From CAVDAL01 sp963606965 (lineage in GTDB: Bacteria > Actinomycetota > Coriobacteriia > Coriobacteriales > QAMH01): a stretch of DNA of 23,419 bases. The DNA lies in contig CAVDAL010000062.1 of NCBI GenBank assembly GCA_963606965.1, forward strand, positions 1 through 23,419, in the 5' to 3' direction. This document shows positions 1 through 6,895 of this stretch, piece after piece. The stretch's first letter is position 1. Every line of letters starts with the position of its first letter. A program made the position numbers and the translations under genes. The notes beneath the pieces are model-generated. The model did not search any database, had not been told where the DNA came from, and saw nothing but the letters and a program-made list of their open reading frames with translations.

Positions 1-393
1 TTCTTCAACTACAAGAATTGTATCTAACCCTTGCTTCTTTCGCTCTTTCAAAAGGAGACCTGGAAACATCTCGCCAATTTCACCTTCATCCAAAAATGCT
101 TGGAAATTGTCTATAAAAAGCACATCTGCAGTTCCCAGCGCTTCAAAAAACGAATCTGGGGCATTTAAGCGAATTGATGTTGCAAGCTCGTCAGCAGAAC
201 GCACTAGGATTTTCTTTGGCGACAAAAGATTTAGGTCAGCTTTACGGTGTTGAAGAAGACTCGTTTTTCCAGACCCCTTTGGACCAGTTATTATTACTTG
301 AATTTGTTCATCATTTTCATCTGTAATATTTTTAACAAGATTAAATGCTTCTTGATTATTTTTACATACAACGTAATCATTTAAACTAAGCAT
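1..393 (-). CDS. DnaA/Hda-like P-loop ATPase, C-terminal part cut off by window edge
   Basis: The first 131 residues are visible; the rest lies beyond the left edge. A Walker A motif GPKGSGKT is at residues 37-44 and a Walker B-like strand VLFIDN at 91-96, followed by a helix rich in acidic residues. The order and spacing resemble the AAA+ core of DnaA and of the shorter Hda/DnaA-like proteins. There is no room for the DnaA N-terminal domain I, because the ATPase core begins about 30 residues in, so this is unlikely to be full DnaA. The ATG at 391-393 is preceded by a GAGAGGG ribosome site. The gene is divergent from the pucR pair and shares a 324-base intergenic region with it. Its function is unknown; a regulatory or replication-related ATPase is possible. 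It may be unrelated to the catabolic genes. Confidence 0.7.
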   Translation of the reverse strand, partial: MLSLNDYVVCKNNQEAFNLVKNITDENDEQIQVIITGPKGSGKTSLLQHRKADLNLLSPKKILVRSADELATSIRLNAPDSFFEALGTADVLFIDNFQAFLDEGEIGEMFPGLLLKERKKQGLDTILVVEE

Positions 394-548
394 AATTTTC
401 CCTCTCTATTTTCGCTTAATTACATATTATTGATAGTTAATAATTTAAGCCTTCATAAAAAGTACTAAATTTAGATTATATCTAATACCACCAGTCTTAT
501 TTTGAATTATATAAGCCAAAAGAAATTTTGTTGATAATTGCAATTTAA

Positions 549-570
549 AATGCAATGCAATCATTGCATT
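549..570. promoter_or_regulatory. Candidate operator: overlapping AATGCAAT repeats forming a perfect dyad
   Basis: AATGCAAT at 554-561 and ATTGCATT at 563-570 form a perfect 8-base inverted repeat around one central base. A second AATGCAAT overlaps at 549-556, and related ATTGCAAT (537-544) and TTTTGCAT (595-602) lie nearby. The cluster lies about 75-120 bases upstream of the likely -10 of the regulator operon. That it is a binding site for one of the PucR proteins is inference. Confidence 0.45.
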
Positions 571-642
571 TAATCTCACATCATTTCGTTTACTTTTGCA
601 TTCAGCGTTTTTAAACAAATTGTTAAAATGTGTGTTGTCATT

Positions 643-690
643 TTCAAAATAGCCTTATATTGCGCTATAATTTCCCATCAGCGCTATAAT
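643..690 (+). promoter_or_regulatory. Candidate promoter of the pucR pair with a repeated -10 block
   Basis: TTCAAA at 643-648 and TATAAT at 666-671 are separated by 17 bases, a good sigma-70 arrangement. The ten-base block GCGCTATAAT that contains the -10 occurs again at 681-690, a direct repeat 19 bases apart. The second TATAAT has no matching -35. The repeat may be a protein-binding site overlapping the promoter, or a second start site. Confidence 0.45.
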
Positions 691-717
691 TATTAAAAAA
701 ATTAAAAAGAGGGGCAT

Positions 718-2460
718 ATGGACAAGAACAGAAATGATGTAAGTTCTGATAAAAGCCAGTACTTCGCAGAATCAATACTTAAAAGCTCTTCCACAACACA
801 CATTCCACTAGACATTTTAATAAATTATCTGCAACAACAGTTTAATGTTATTTTAACTCCCAAAAATAGATCTCGTTCGTTTGCTTGGGTAAGACCAATA
901 TGCGACAAAAATGAAATTGATGATGTTGATGAATTCGATATGCATAGCATTTATGTCTGCTTTTCAGATGTAGCCTATGAAGTAATACAAACATCCGGGA
1001 TTGCATTTTTGCTTGTCTTAATTGATAATGGCGAAATTCCAGAATTTATTTTAAATAATCGCGAGCGTGTCATTGTTTTAGAAAAAACAGACAGACTAAT
1101 CTATGTTACACAGTTTATATTACGATTATTCGGTGCTATAGCGGCATGGGACAGAGAACTCGAACGAATTGTAATGAAAAAGGGGACTTTGCACGACTTA
1201 CTGAATGTTGGCTCTCAAGTAATCGATTCATTTACATGTATAACAGATTCAGGCTTTAATCTTATAGCAAAAACATCAAAAATTAAACCAAAAGAAAATG
1301 ATTTAGTGCACAATTATCTTGTTGAAAATAAATGCTATGACGAAGAAGAAATGAACAGACTCGAATCTTCAGTTATCACTCTTCAACACAAAATTCACAT
1401 CGACAAAGCAAACAGCAAATGTCCACAGGCAGTTATGCATTATCCAGTTTATTTTGATAATCAATTATTTTTTCTGGTAAGTTCAACATGCGAAGGTTCT
1501 GTGCCAACTGGAATAGAACAAGACTTTTTTAAAATACTTTGTTCTTATATAGAAAAATTATGCAAAGGCTTATGGGATAATATAGTCCGTTGCGAGTCGC
1601 CTTGGCACGTTGTATTCACCAATATAATTGAAAATATTTCTATGAAAAAGGAATACGTAAAAACACAACTTAAAAACACTGCAGTTCTAACTGCGACAAA
1701 ATATCGCCTTCTTATAATTGATATAGCAGACTGCAAAAACCAAGCATATAGAAGCAAGATAATAGACGCGGGTCGCAAACTTAATGACGGGCATTCTCTT
1801 CCATTTATATACAATAATCGCTTGCTTATTCTACTTTATGACTTAAGCGAATCAGACATGGGTCTTTCCCCAAATAAAATACAAAAAGAAATAGAAGAAC
1901 AATTCTATAACACATTTGATGTTTGCGCTACGGCTTCAAGAGTATTTCATAACATATTCGACTTGCGATTTGCATATCTTCAAGCGCACTTCGTCACGAC
2001 TGTTATATATGCACTTGATGCTGAAAGGGAACTTGCAAAGTTTCCACAAACAGCGGCATATTATTCTTTTGAACAAGCATACCCATACTATCTTCTTGTA
2101 AATTCTAATTCAACAACTGACTTTGATAAGTTTTGCTCGCATGATACATTAGTACAAAAGCTCGCAGAAGATGACAAAAAACACGGCTCCGAGCTGGTCT
2201 GCCTATTGTGGACTTATATTTGCTTTGAACATAACGCAACAGCAGTATCAAAACAGCTTCATCTTCACAGAAATACAATTTTATATCATATTGAAAAAAT
2301 CCAGAAAAGATTTGGCTTTAATTTAGATGACCCTCTGATTAGGAACAAGCTTCTTGTTGACTTTTATATTTATTTTCTTACAAATGAGCATAAGAGCGAG
2401 ATTCCTAGTTTTGACTCTTCAACGCTTCCACCTTCTACTGATGAGCGAAGAATCATGTAG
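718..2460 (+). CDS. PucR-type transcriptional regulator (first of tandem pair)
   Basis: This is a 580-residue protein with a long sensory region (about residues 1-480) of no motif I can name, ending in a PucR/CdaR-type helix-turn-helix at about 491-552. That segment has the family hallmarks: an acidic and hydrophobic first helix, LHLHRNT, then YHIEKIQKRFGFNLDDP and a final IRNKLLV helix. Such regulators usually respond to small metabolites and control catabolic genes. The start at ATG 718 has an AGAGGGG ribosome site four bases away. The stop codon abuts the next gene, a paralogue with the same layout, so the two are surely cotranscribed. No membrane segment or GGDEF motif is apparent. The likely targets are the molybdenum enzyme operons further right and its own promoter (inference). 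Confidence 0.8.
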   Translation: MDKNRNDVSSDKSQYFAESILKSSSTTHIPLDILINYLQQQFNVILTPKNRSRSFAWVRPICDKNEIDDVDEFDMHSIYVCFSDVAYEVIQTSGIAFLLVLIDNGEIPEFILNNRERVIVLEKTDRLIYVTQFILRLFGAIAAWDRELERIVMKKGTLHDLLNVGSQVIDSFTCITDSGFNLIAKTSKIKPKENDLVHNYLVENKCYDEEEMNRLESSVITLQHKIHIDKANSKCPQAVMHYPVYFDNQLFFLVSSTCEGSVPTGIEQDFFKILCSYIEKLCKGLWDNIVRCESPWHVVFTNIIENISMKKEYVKTQLKNTAVLTATKYRLLIIDIADCKNQAYRSKIIDAGRKLNDGHSLPFIYNNRLLILLYDLSESDMGLSPNKIQKEIEEQFYNTFDVCATASRVFHNIFDLRFAYLQAHFVTTVIYALDAERELAKFPQTAAYYSFEQAYPYYLLVNSNSTTDFDKFCSHDTLVQKLAEDDKKHGSELVCLLWTYICFEHNATAVSKQLHLHRNTILYHIEKIQKRFGFNLDDPLIRNKLLVDFYIYFLTNEHKSEIPSFDSSTLPPSTDERRIM

Positions 2461-4170
2461 TTGCGTCAAGCCTTTGCAAGCAGAACAATGAAAAACTACC
2501 ACAAAAATAGGACTTTGTCTTCAAGCACAATAACACTGCGCTCAATTGTCGACAGACTTGAAGGTTTTGAGCTTGTGAAGCAAGATACATGTCCAAGCAT
2601 ATATATATCTTGGTGTATTTTCCCTCCATCATACAACAGTCAAATTTATACAAAAAGCTTTATACAAGATGAAGTGTTATTACTTGTTGACAACGAAAAT
2701 ACATTAAAAGAGTCACTTGAAAGATTTCCAAATAGCCCAATTTTATTTATTTCAAACGATAGTGAAATATCATTAGATATAAATTTTGAAAGCATAGGCA
2801 GCCGCCTTTGTATTATTGCAAAAAATGAAAAAGGAAGCAGCAAAACACTCTCTGACATTTTAATAAGCATTCAATTTTATATATTGGAAACAAAAGAATG
2901 GCTTTCATCTCTTGAACAAATCATTGAAGAAAATGGAAACATGCAAGATTTGCTAGATGCCAGCGAGCACATCTTTAAAGATTATATGGACGTAAGCGAT
3001 TCCTCATACAGATTAATTGCAAATACTAAACACTATATGCCAACAGGACATCTTTCACAAAACTTACTAAATATAGGAAGGCATGAGACTCAAACACTAG
3101 ACAACGCAGTGGCTAAAAAACTACTTGAACAATGGGATAAGCAGCACGGTGTCAGGGTTTTTAAGCCTGATGAAGACACGCCAGATCCATTCATGACTAA
3201 AGTATTAAAAAATGGCAATTCATATGGCGGGCACCTTGTCTTAATATGTCACAACAATCCTGTTACTCAAGGAACAGTCGACCTCTTTAAGGGATTAGCA
3301 AACGCTTGCCAATTGCTATTAAATAAACAACAAATTATAAATTCAAGCTCTTATTCAACTTTGCTTCTTTCATTGCTTTGCAACCCGCATTCATTTATAG
3401 AAAATGAAACAGAATATTCAAGCTTAAAAAACAAAGAAACCTTTTCATATCAAATCATTACATTCAATAATGTAAATAGTGAATATATTTCACAGCCAGG
3501 ATTGCTAAATAAAATGATTACAGATATATTTAATTCAGATATAGTTATGACTTCTCATAATGGAAATTTAATTTGCTTACTAACCGACAAATCTCAACAC
3601 ATTTATTATGATACAAAATACTATGAGCAACTAGAAGCATTCTGCACAAAAACAAAGTTCACAGTAAATGTTTCAAATCCATTTGATAATTTATATGACA
3701 CACACTTGGCATACAAACAAACAATTCTTATTAACAAGTACAAACCCTTACTTCTTCATTGCTATAAAATAAAAGAAAAAAGCAGACTGACTCTATTCAG
3801 TGATGTCCTGAGTTATTTCTTTATTGACACACATGAAGATCGTGATTTATTTACTTTTTGTAATAAATATTCCGTAATAGACCAAATGCTAACTGATGAA
3901 AAAAACAAAGTTTCTGATATCAGCGATGTTTGTCTTCTTTATTATTATCTTTTAACGGAACGCCGCATATCAGAATGCTCGGCAATTTTACATATGCACC
4001 GCAATACATTAACAAAGCGCATAGATAAACTATCAAAAAATTACCATCTAGATTTGGATAAATTTGAAATCAGGAATCAACTTATAACTCTATATAACAA
4101 AAAACTGGTTTCCTTGCCCGAATTTAAAAATTGTTTAACAATAAATAAGGATTTTCCCGAAACCAACTAA
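2461..4170 (+). CDS. PucR-type transcriptional regulator (second of tandem pair)
   Basis: A protein of about 569 residues, paralogous to the upstream regulator. It shares the central ...GxxxDLLxxxxxxFxxxxxVxDSxxRLIAxT-like segment and a C-terminal PucR-type helix-turn-helix (about 488-548) with LHMHRNTLTKRIDKLSKNY and IRNQLITLY. The start is uncertain. A TTG at 2461 directly follows the upstream stop codon and would depend on translational coupling. The first ATG is at 2488, and neither has a clear ribosome site. Similarity to the first paralogue begins only after residue 10, so ATG 2488 is equally possible. Two non-identical copies in one operon suggest tandem duplication and divergence of ligand sensing, or a heteromeric regulator. 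Confidence 0.75.
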   Translation: MRQAFASRTMKNYHKNRTLSSSTITLRSIVDRLEGFELVKQDTCPSIYISWCIFPPSYNSQIYTKSFIQDEVLLLVDNENTLKESLERFPNSPILFISNDSEISLDINFESIGSRLCIIAKNEKGSSKTLSDILISIQFYILETKEWLSSLEQIIEENGNMQDLLDASEHIFKDYMDVSDSSYRLIANTKHYMPTGHLSQNLLNIGRHETQTLDNAVAKKLLEQWDKQHGVRVFKPDEDTPDPFMTKVLKNGNSYGGHLVLICHNNPVTQGTVDLFKGLANACQLLLNKQQIINSSSYSTLLLSLLCNPHSFIENETEYSSLKNKETFSYQIITFNNVNSEYISQPGLLNKMITDIFNSDIVMTSHNGNLICLLTDKSQHIYYDTKYYEQLEAFCTKTKFTVNVSNPFDNLYDTHLAYKQTILINKYKPLLLHCYKIKEKSRLTLFSDVLSYFFIDTHEDRDLFTFCNKYSVIDQMLTDEKNKVSDISDVCLLYYYLLTERRISECSAILHMHRNTLTKRIDKLSKNYHLDLDKFEIRNQLITLYNKKLVSLPEFKNCLTINKDFPETN

Positions 4171-4179
4171 CAAGCAAAA

Positions 4180-4213
4180 GTGCTGAACACAAACTAATGT
4201 TCATGTTCAGCAC
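4180..4213 (-). terminator. Hairpin terminator between pucR pair and convergent operon
   Basis: GTGCTGAACA at 4180-4189 and TGTTCAGCAC at 4204-4213 form a perfect ten-base-pair stem with a 14-base loop. On the minus strand it is followed by TTTTGCTT, so it best fits termination of the fucose-isomerase-like operon whose stop is at 4275. It also lies ten bases past the pucR stop and could act in both directions. Confidence 0.6.
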
Positions 4214-4274
4214 CTGCAATCAAAAAATCTATCTTTCATTCCTCAGCCATATAAAAACTGGGAATTTTTAATAA

Positions 4275-5849
4275 TTACAATGTAATTACTTCAAGATCTA
4301 GCATTCCTGCAAGCTTGATGACATCATCAACATAATCGCCATAAACTAATGGAATATGGTTTCCGACCTGACCAGCACACTGCAAGAATTTATGTGCATT
4401 TTCAACCTGGAAGAAAACGCCTTCAGAGCAATTCTTTGCCTTATAGCCCATTCCACCCACGACAGTTCCTTTACATACAAATATCTTTCTGCACAATGGA
4501 TCAAAACGGCACATTGTTACAGTTTGTCCATTATCTTTAGAGAAATCATAACGAATAGTAGCGCCCCATCCGCTATGAGCAAATGAATTCAAGCCATACT
4601 CGCTTTGTTCTGAATCAAAACCATTAAGCTTGCGCGGTGGAGTTGCATGGAATGTATAGCAAATATGTTCAAGACCCTCAACTGATTTTTGAGTTTCCTG
4701 ATTTTCATCTTGCATTGTAACAAGAGGAACCAGCGGTGGAATTGGTTCGCCTTTGCCATATGTTGCAACAGCTGTATTGCCCATATATGGCGCGCTAAAT
4801 GAAAGATTACAAAGGAGTTCCATTGAAAGCAATGCAGAAATGTCATATTCGCATGCAGAACAAATTCCTTCTTCATTATTTAATGAATGGTTAAGACATA
4901 GTGTGAAACGGTTTTCATTCAAACGCCTTGTTGCACACATATCAGGACATGGAGCAGCAAATGCATTGCAATCATAATGTTCCATCAACTTCTGTGCAAG
5001 ATAGTTAGCACGAACTGAAGGCTCCACATCCTCGCGCTTCATATTGTTATAAACTGCACCAGCAATAAGCTCATCTGTTGCCTTATCAATAATCTTCTGA
5101 TCTTCATCAGTGATATTCAGAGCATGTCGTCCAGGTAAAGTTGGATTTGAATCATCTGGAACATTAACACTTTGATCCAAGAATTCATGAACATCAATGT
5201 AGCGGAATTTTGTTCCCAAGCGCTTTGTAACATCATCAAGATTCAAGAAGGAGTCCTGAGTACTCAATGAAATAGAGCCATTTACAGTAGCGCATCCACG
5301 CGTAACACCCAAAACTTTTGTCTTAGCAAGAGCTTTGCGAGCGCGCATAATACGTAATGTATTAGCAGCATCTTCTGGAGTTTCAAAAACATATGCTTCA
5401 TAACCTCGAGCCCATAATGCTGCCGTAGCTGTAGTATTACCACAGCAAAATTCCATATATGCAACTGGCTTTTTATATTTGCGAACAAATTCAAGAAGGA
5501 AATCAATGCCAAAACCAAAGTTTCCAAATATATACATATCAACATCGTCAGCGTTAGGACCAGCAGCATCAATTAAATGCTGTTCTGTAAGCGGGAATGT
5601 TTCATCGCGCAAAATTTCAGTTGGTTCCAAAATGTTTATAAGTTTTGGATCACATGCTTCGACCAAGCTTTCATATAAAGCTTTCTTGCTTTCTTTGATA
5701 TTCATCATATCAGCTTCTTTAAGAAGTTGATCTCCAGAACCAAAGCGGCACGGACCTTCGAATACATACTCATGATACAAGCCATACATTACAGGCTGTA
5801 CATTGAGCTTTACGTCGATAGGTTTTTTAATGTTGAAGTTATAAGCCAT
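4275..5849 (-). CDS. L-fucose/arabinose-isomerase-like protein of unknown substrate
   Basis: A 524-residue protein whose C-terminal half resembles the L-fucose isomerase family. The segment around residues 326-352 (NEEGICSACEYDISALLSME) matches the family pattern with acidic metal-ligand candidates Glu334 and Asp336. His401, His425 (FAHSGWG) and His498 (GNHIPLVYGDY) are further candidate ligands, and the ending with VYGDYxDDVxxLAxMLxLEVI is typical of the family. The N-terminal half carries an alpha/beta domain with a glycine-rich FGNFGFGIDFLLEF stretch. The ribosome site GGAGG lies five bases from ATG. It follows the ACP-like gene by 27 bases in one operon. No sugar kinase or aldolase is nearby, so a sugar isomerase role is doubtful. 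In this setting a manganese-dependent hydrolase or isomerase acting on a reduced phenol ring is a possibility, but that is inference. Confidence 0.6.
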   Translation of the reverse strand: MAYNFNIKKPIDVKLNVQPVMYGLYHEYVFEGPCRFGSGDQLLKEADMMNIKESKKALYESLVEACDPKLINILEPTEILRDETFPLTEQHLIDAAGPNADDVDMYIFGNFGFGIDFLLEFVRKYKKPVAYMEFCCGNTTATAALWARGYEAYVFETPEDAANTLRIMRARKALAKTKVLGVTRGCATVNGSISLSTQDSFLNLDDVTKRLGTKFRYIDVHEFLDQSVNVPDDSNPTLPGRHALNITDEDQKIIDKATDELIAGAVYNNMKREDVEPSVRANYLAQKLMEHYDCNAFAAPCPDMCATRRLNENRFTLCLNHSLNNEEGICSACEYDISALLSMELLCNLSFSAPYMGNTAVATYGKGEPIPPLVPLVTMQDENQETQKSVEGLEHICYTFHATPPRKLNGFDSEQSEYGLNSFAHSGWGATIRYDFSKDNGQTVTMCRFDPLCRKIFVCKGTVVGGMGYKAKNCSEGVFFQVENAHKFLQCAGQVGNHIPLVYGDYVDDVIKLAGMLDLEVITL

Positions 5850-5876
5850 TTTTCCTCCAAATCCGATTGCTTATAT

Positions 5877-6296
5877 TCACAGGCTTTCGTTTTCTAATTC
5901 CTCTAAATATTTTGCGATAGCCTGGACCAACTGAGGTACAGTCTCTATATAAGGGACTTCATCGTAATCAAATTTAAATCCTAATTTTTTTTGTATTGAT
6001 ATAAATAAAAGAACTTTACGTGTGCTAGCTGATGATGCTCCTGTGCATGCCATAGAAATATCATGCAATGGTTCATCTTTTTGCAAATCAATCAACTTTC
6101 TAATACTGTAATTTGAAAGTTCGTTTATATTGTCACTCCAGAATTCGTCATCAGCCAATACATAGCGATAACGAATATACTGCTTTAGATGTTGATATAA
6201 TTTCTTTTCGTCCTTATAGCACTTCCCCATCTGTTCAATCTCAACTTCAGAAAGTTTTTCATATTCATTTATAATTTCTCGTAAAGGGCGTGACAT
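5877..6296 (-). CDS. Acyl-carrier-protein-like small protein
   Basis: A 139-residue soluble protein. The C-terminal part (about 78-135) resembles a carrier-protein helical bundle: a GASS motif (86-89) at the place of the usual G-x-D-S-L phosphopantetheine site, a helix ending in KKLGFKFDYDE, then ETVPQLVQAIAKYL. Ser89 would be the attachment serine, but the Asp before it is replaced by Ser, so modification is uncertain. The N-terminal half is a charged helical region with no motif I recognise. An in-frame upstream ATG at 6410 exists, but ATG 6296 is preferred because GGAG lies five bases before it and the upstream stretch contains a large hairpin. It is the first gene of the operon with the fucose-isomerase-like protein and is divergent from sufE-sufS. 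Confidence 0.6.
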   Translation of the reverse strand: MSRPLREIINEYEKLSEVEIEQMGKCYKDEKKLYQHLKQYIRYRYVLADDEFWSDNINELSNYSIRKLIDLQKDEPLHDISMACTGASSASTRKVLLFISIQKKLGFKFDYDEVPYIETVPQLVQAIAKYLEELENESL

Positions 6297-6310
6297 ATCA
6301 ACTCCAAATC

Positions 6311-6353
6311 TTAAACCAACCCTATAACATTGTACGTTGTAGGGTTGGTTTAA
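6311..6353 (-). promoter_or_regulatory. Large perfect dyad in the leader of the ACP-like operon
   Basis: TTAAACCAACCCTA (6311-6324) and TAGGGTTGGTTTAA (6340-6353) are perfect 14-base inverted repeats. Four more pairs, one of them G-T, extend the stem to 18 pairs with a seven-base loop. The dyad ends 14 bases before the ACP-like start codon, just upstream of its GGAG ribosome site, and has no T-tract on either strand, so it is not a normal terminator. It could be an operator for a dimeric repressor or a leader hairpin that affects translation or RNA stability. Confidence 0.6.
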
Positions 6354-6404
6354 GAAATGTGCATTTTGTTTACCAATAATTAAGAAAATGAAACATTTTG
6401 CATT

Positions 6405-6433
6405 TTGCAAAACTGGGTATTTCCTACTATACT
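6405..6433 (+). promoter_or_regulatory. Promoter of sufE-sufS with palindrome on the -35
   Basis: TTGCAA at 6405-6410 and TATACT at 6428-6433 are exactly 17 bases apart, a strong sigma-70 pattern, 38 bases before the GTG start of sufE. The -35 overlaps the palindrome TTTTGCAAAA (6403-6412), preceded by a direct copy of CATTTTG. The same TTTTGCA half-element occurs upstream of the pucR pair, so a repressor site is plausible. Confidence 0.6.
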
Positions 6434-6470
6434 AAAACTATTTTTAATACATTTTCTAGGAGTAATTACT

Positions 6471-6893
6471 GTGCCGGAAAATTTTGAACAAGCTCAAGAA
6501 AATATTATTCAATCTATAAGTGAAGCTGGAGATATATTTTCTCAATATACATATCTTATTAGCCTTGCTTCAAAGCTCCCTGAAATGAGCAACGAAGAAC
6601 GTTTATTAAGCACAACTGTTGACAAATGTCAGTCACAGGTATGGATTTATATCAGCTTTAATAACGATGGCAGTATATGCATGCATGCCGACAGTGACAC
6701 ACTCATTGTCAAAAGTGTTCTTTATTTAATGAAAGTGCTTGTAGATGACAGAATGCCAGGCGAAATTCAAGATATCAAGTTCAATTTCTTACAGGAAACA
6801 GAACTTATTGATACATTTTCTGACACAAGACTTAATGGATTTGATGAAATACTTAAAACAATAAAAAGACAAACCTTAACTGAAAGCGTATAG
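6471..6893 (+). CDS. sufE: SufE-like sulfur acceptor protein
   Basis: A 140-residue SufE family protein. It carries the hallmark CQSQVWI with the sulfur-accepting Cys53, preceded by a LPEMSNEERLLSTTV segment and followed by ADSDTLIVKSVLYLM and SDTRLNGFDEIL, all in family order. It takes persulfide sulfur from the cysteine desulfurase SufS and passes it on to a scaffold or other acceptor. GTG at 6471 is chosen as the start because TAGGAG lies seven bases upstream and the protein then has the normal family length; a longer in-frame version from 6405 would overlap the promoter. The usual Gly before the active Cys is Lys here. The stop is two bases before the sufS start, so the two are translationally coupled. 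No sufBCD or iscU gene is visible in the window. Confidence 0.88.
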   Translation: MPENFEQAQENIIQSISEAGDIFSQYTYLISLASKLPEMSNEERLLSTTVDKCQSQVWIYISFNNDGSICMHADSDTLIVKSVLYLMKVLVDDRMPGEIQDIKFNFLQETELIDTFSDTRLNGFDEILKTIKRQTLTESV

Positions 6894-6895
6894 AA

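Larger units (their letters stand above)
394..717. promoter_or_regulatory. Divergent intergenic region between ATPase gene and pucR pair
   Basis: This is a very AT-rich 324-base stretch with no convincing gene. It must hold promoters for both divergent units. A TATAAT on the minus strand (475-480) could serve the ATPase gene, but no good -35 is visible. The right half holds clustered TGCAAT elements (536-604) and the plus-strand promoter listed separately. This arrangement is typical of an autoregulated regulator gene. Confidence 0.5.

Noticed and set aside
4275..5849. Assignment of the isomerase-like protein as a true L-fucose isomerase
   Set aside because: No fucose kinase, aldolase or sugar transporter is nearby and the N-terminal half does not clearly match; only a family-level call is justified.
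5877..6410. 177-residue version of the ACP-like protein starting at 6410
   Set aside because: The extra 38 codons pass through the large dyad and the divergent promoter, and the internal ATG at 6296 has a proper ribosome site.
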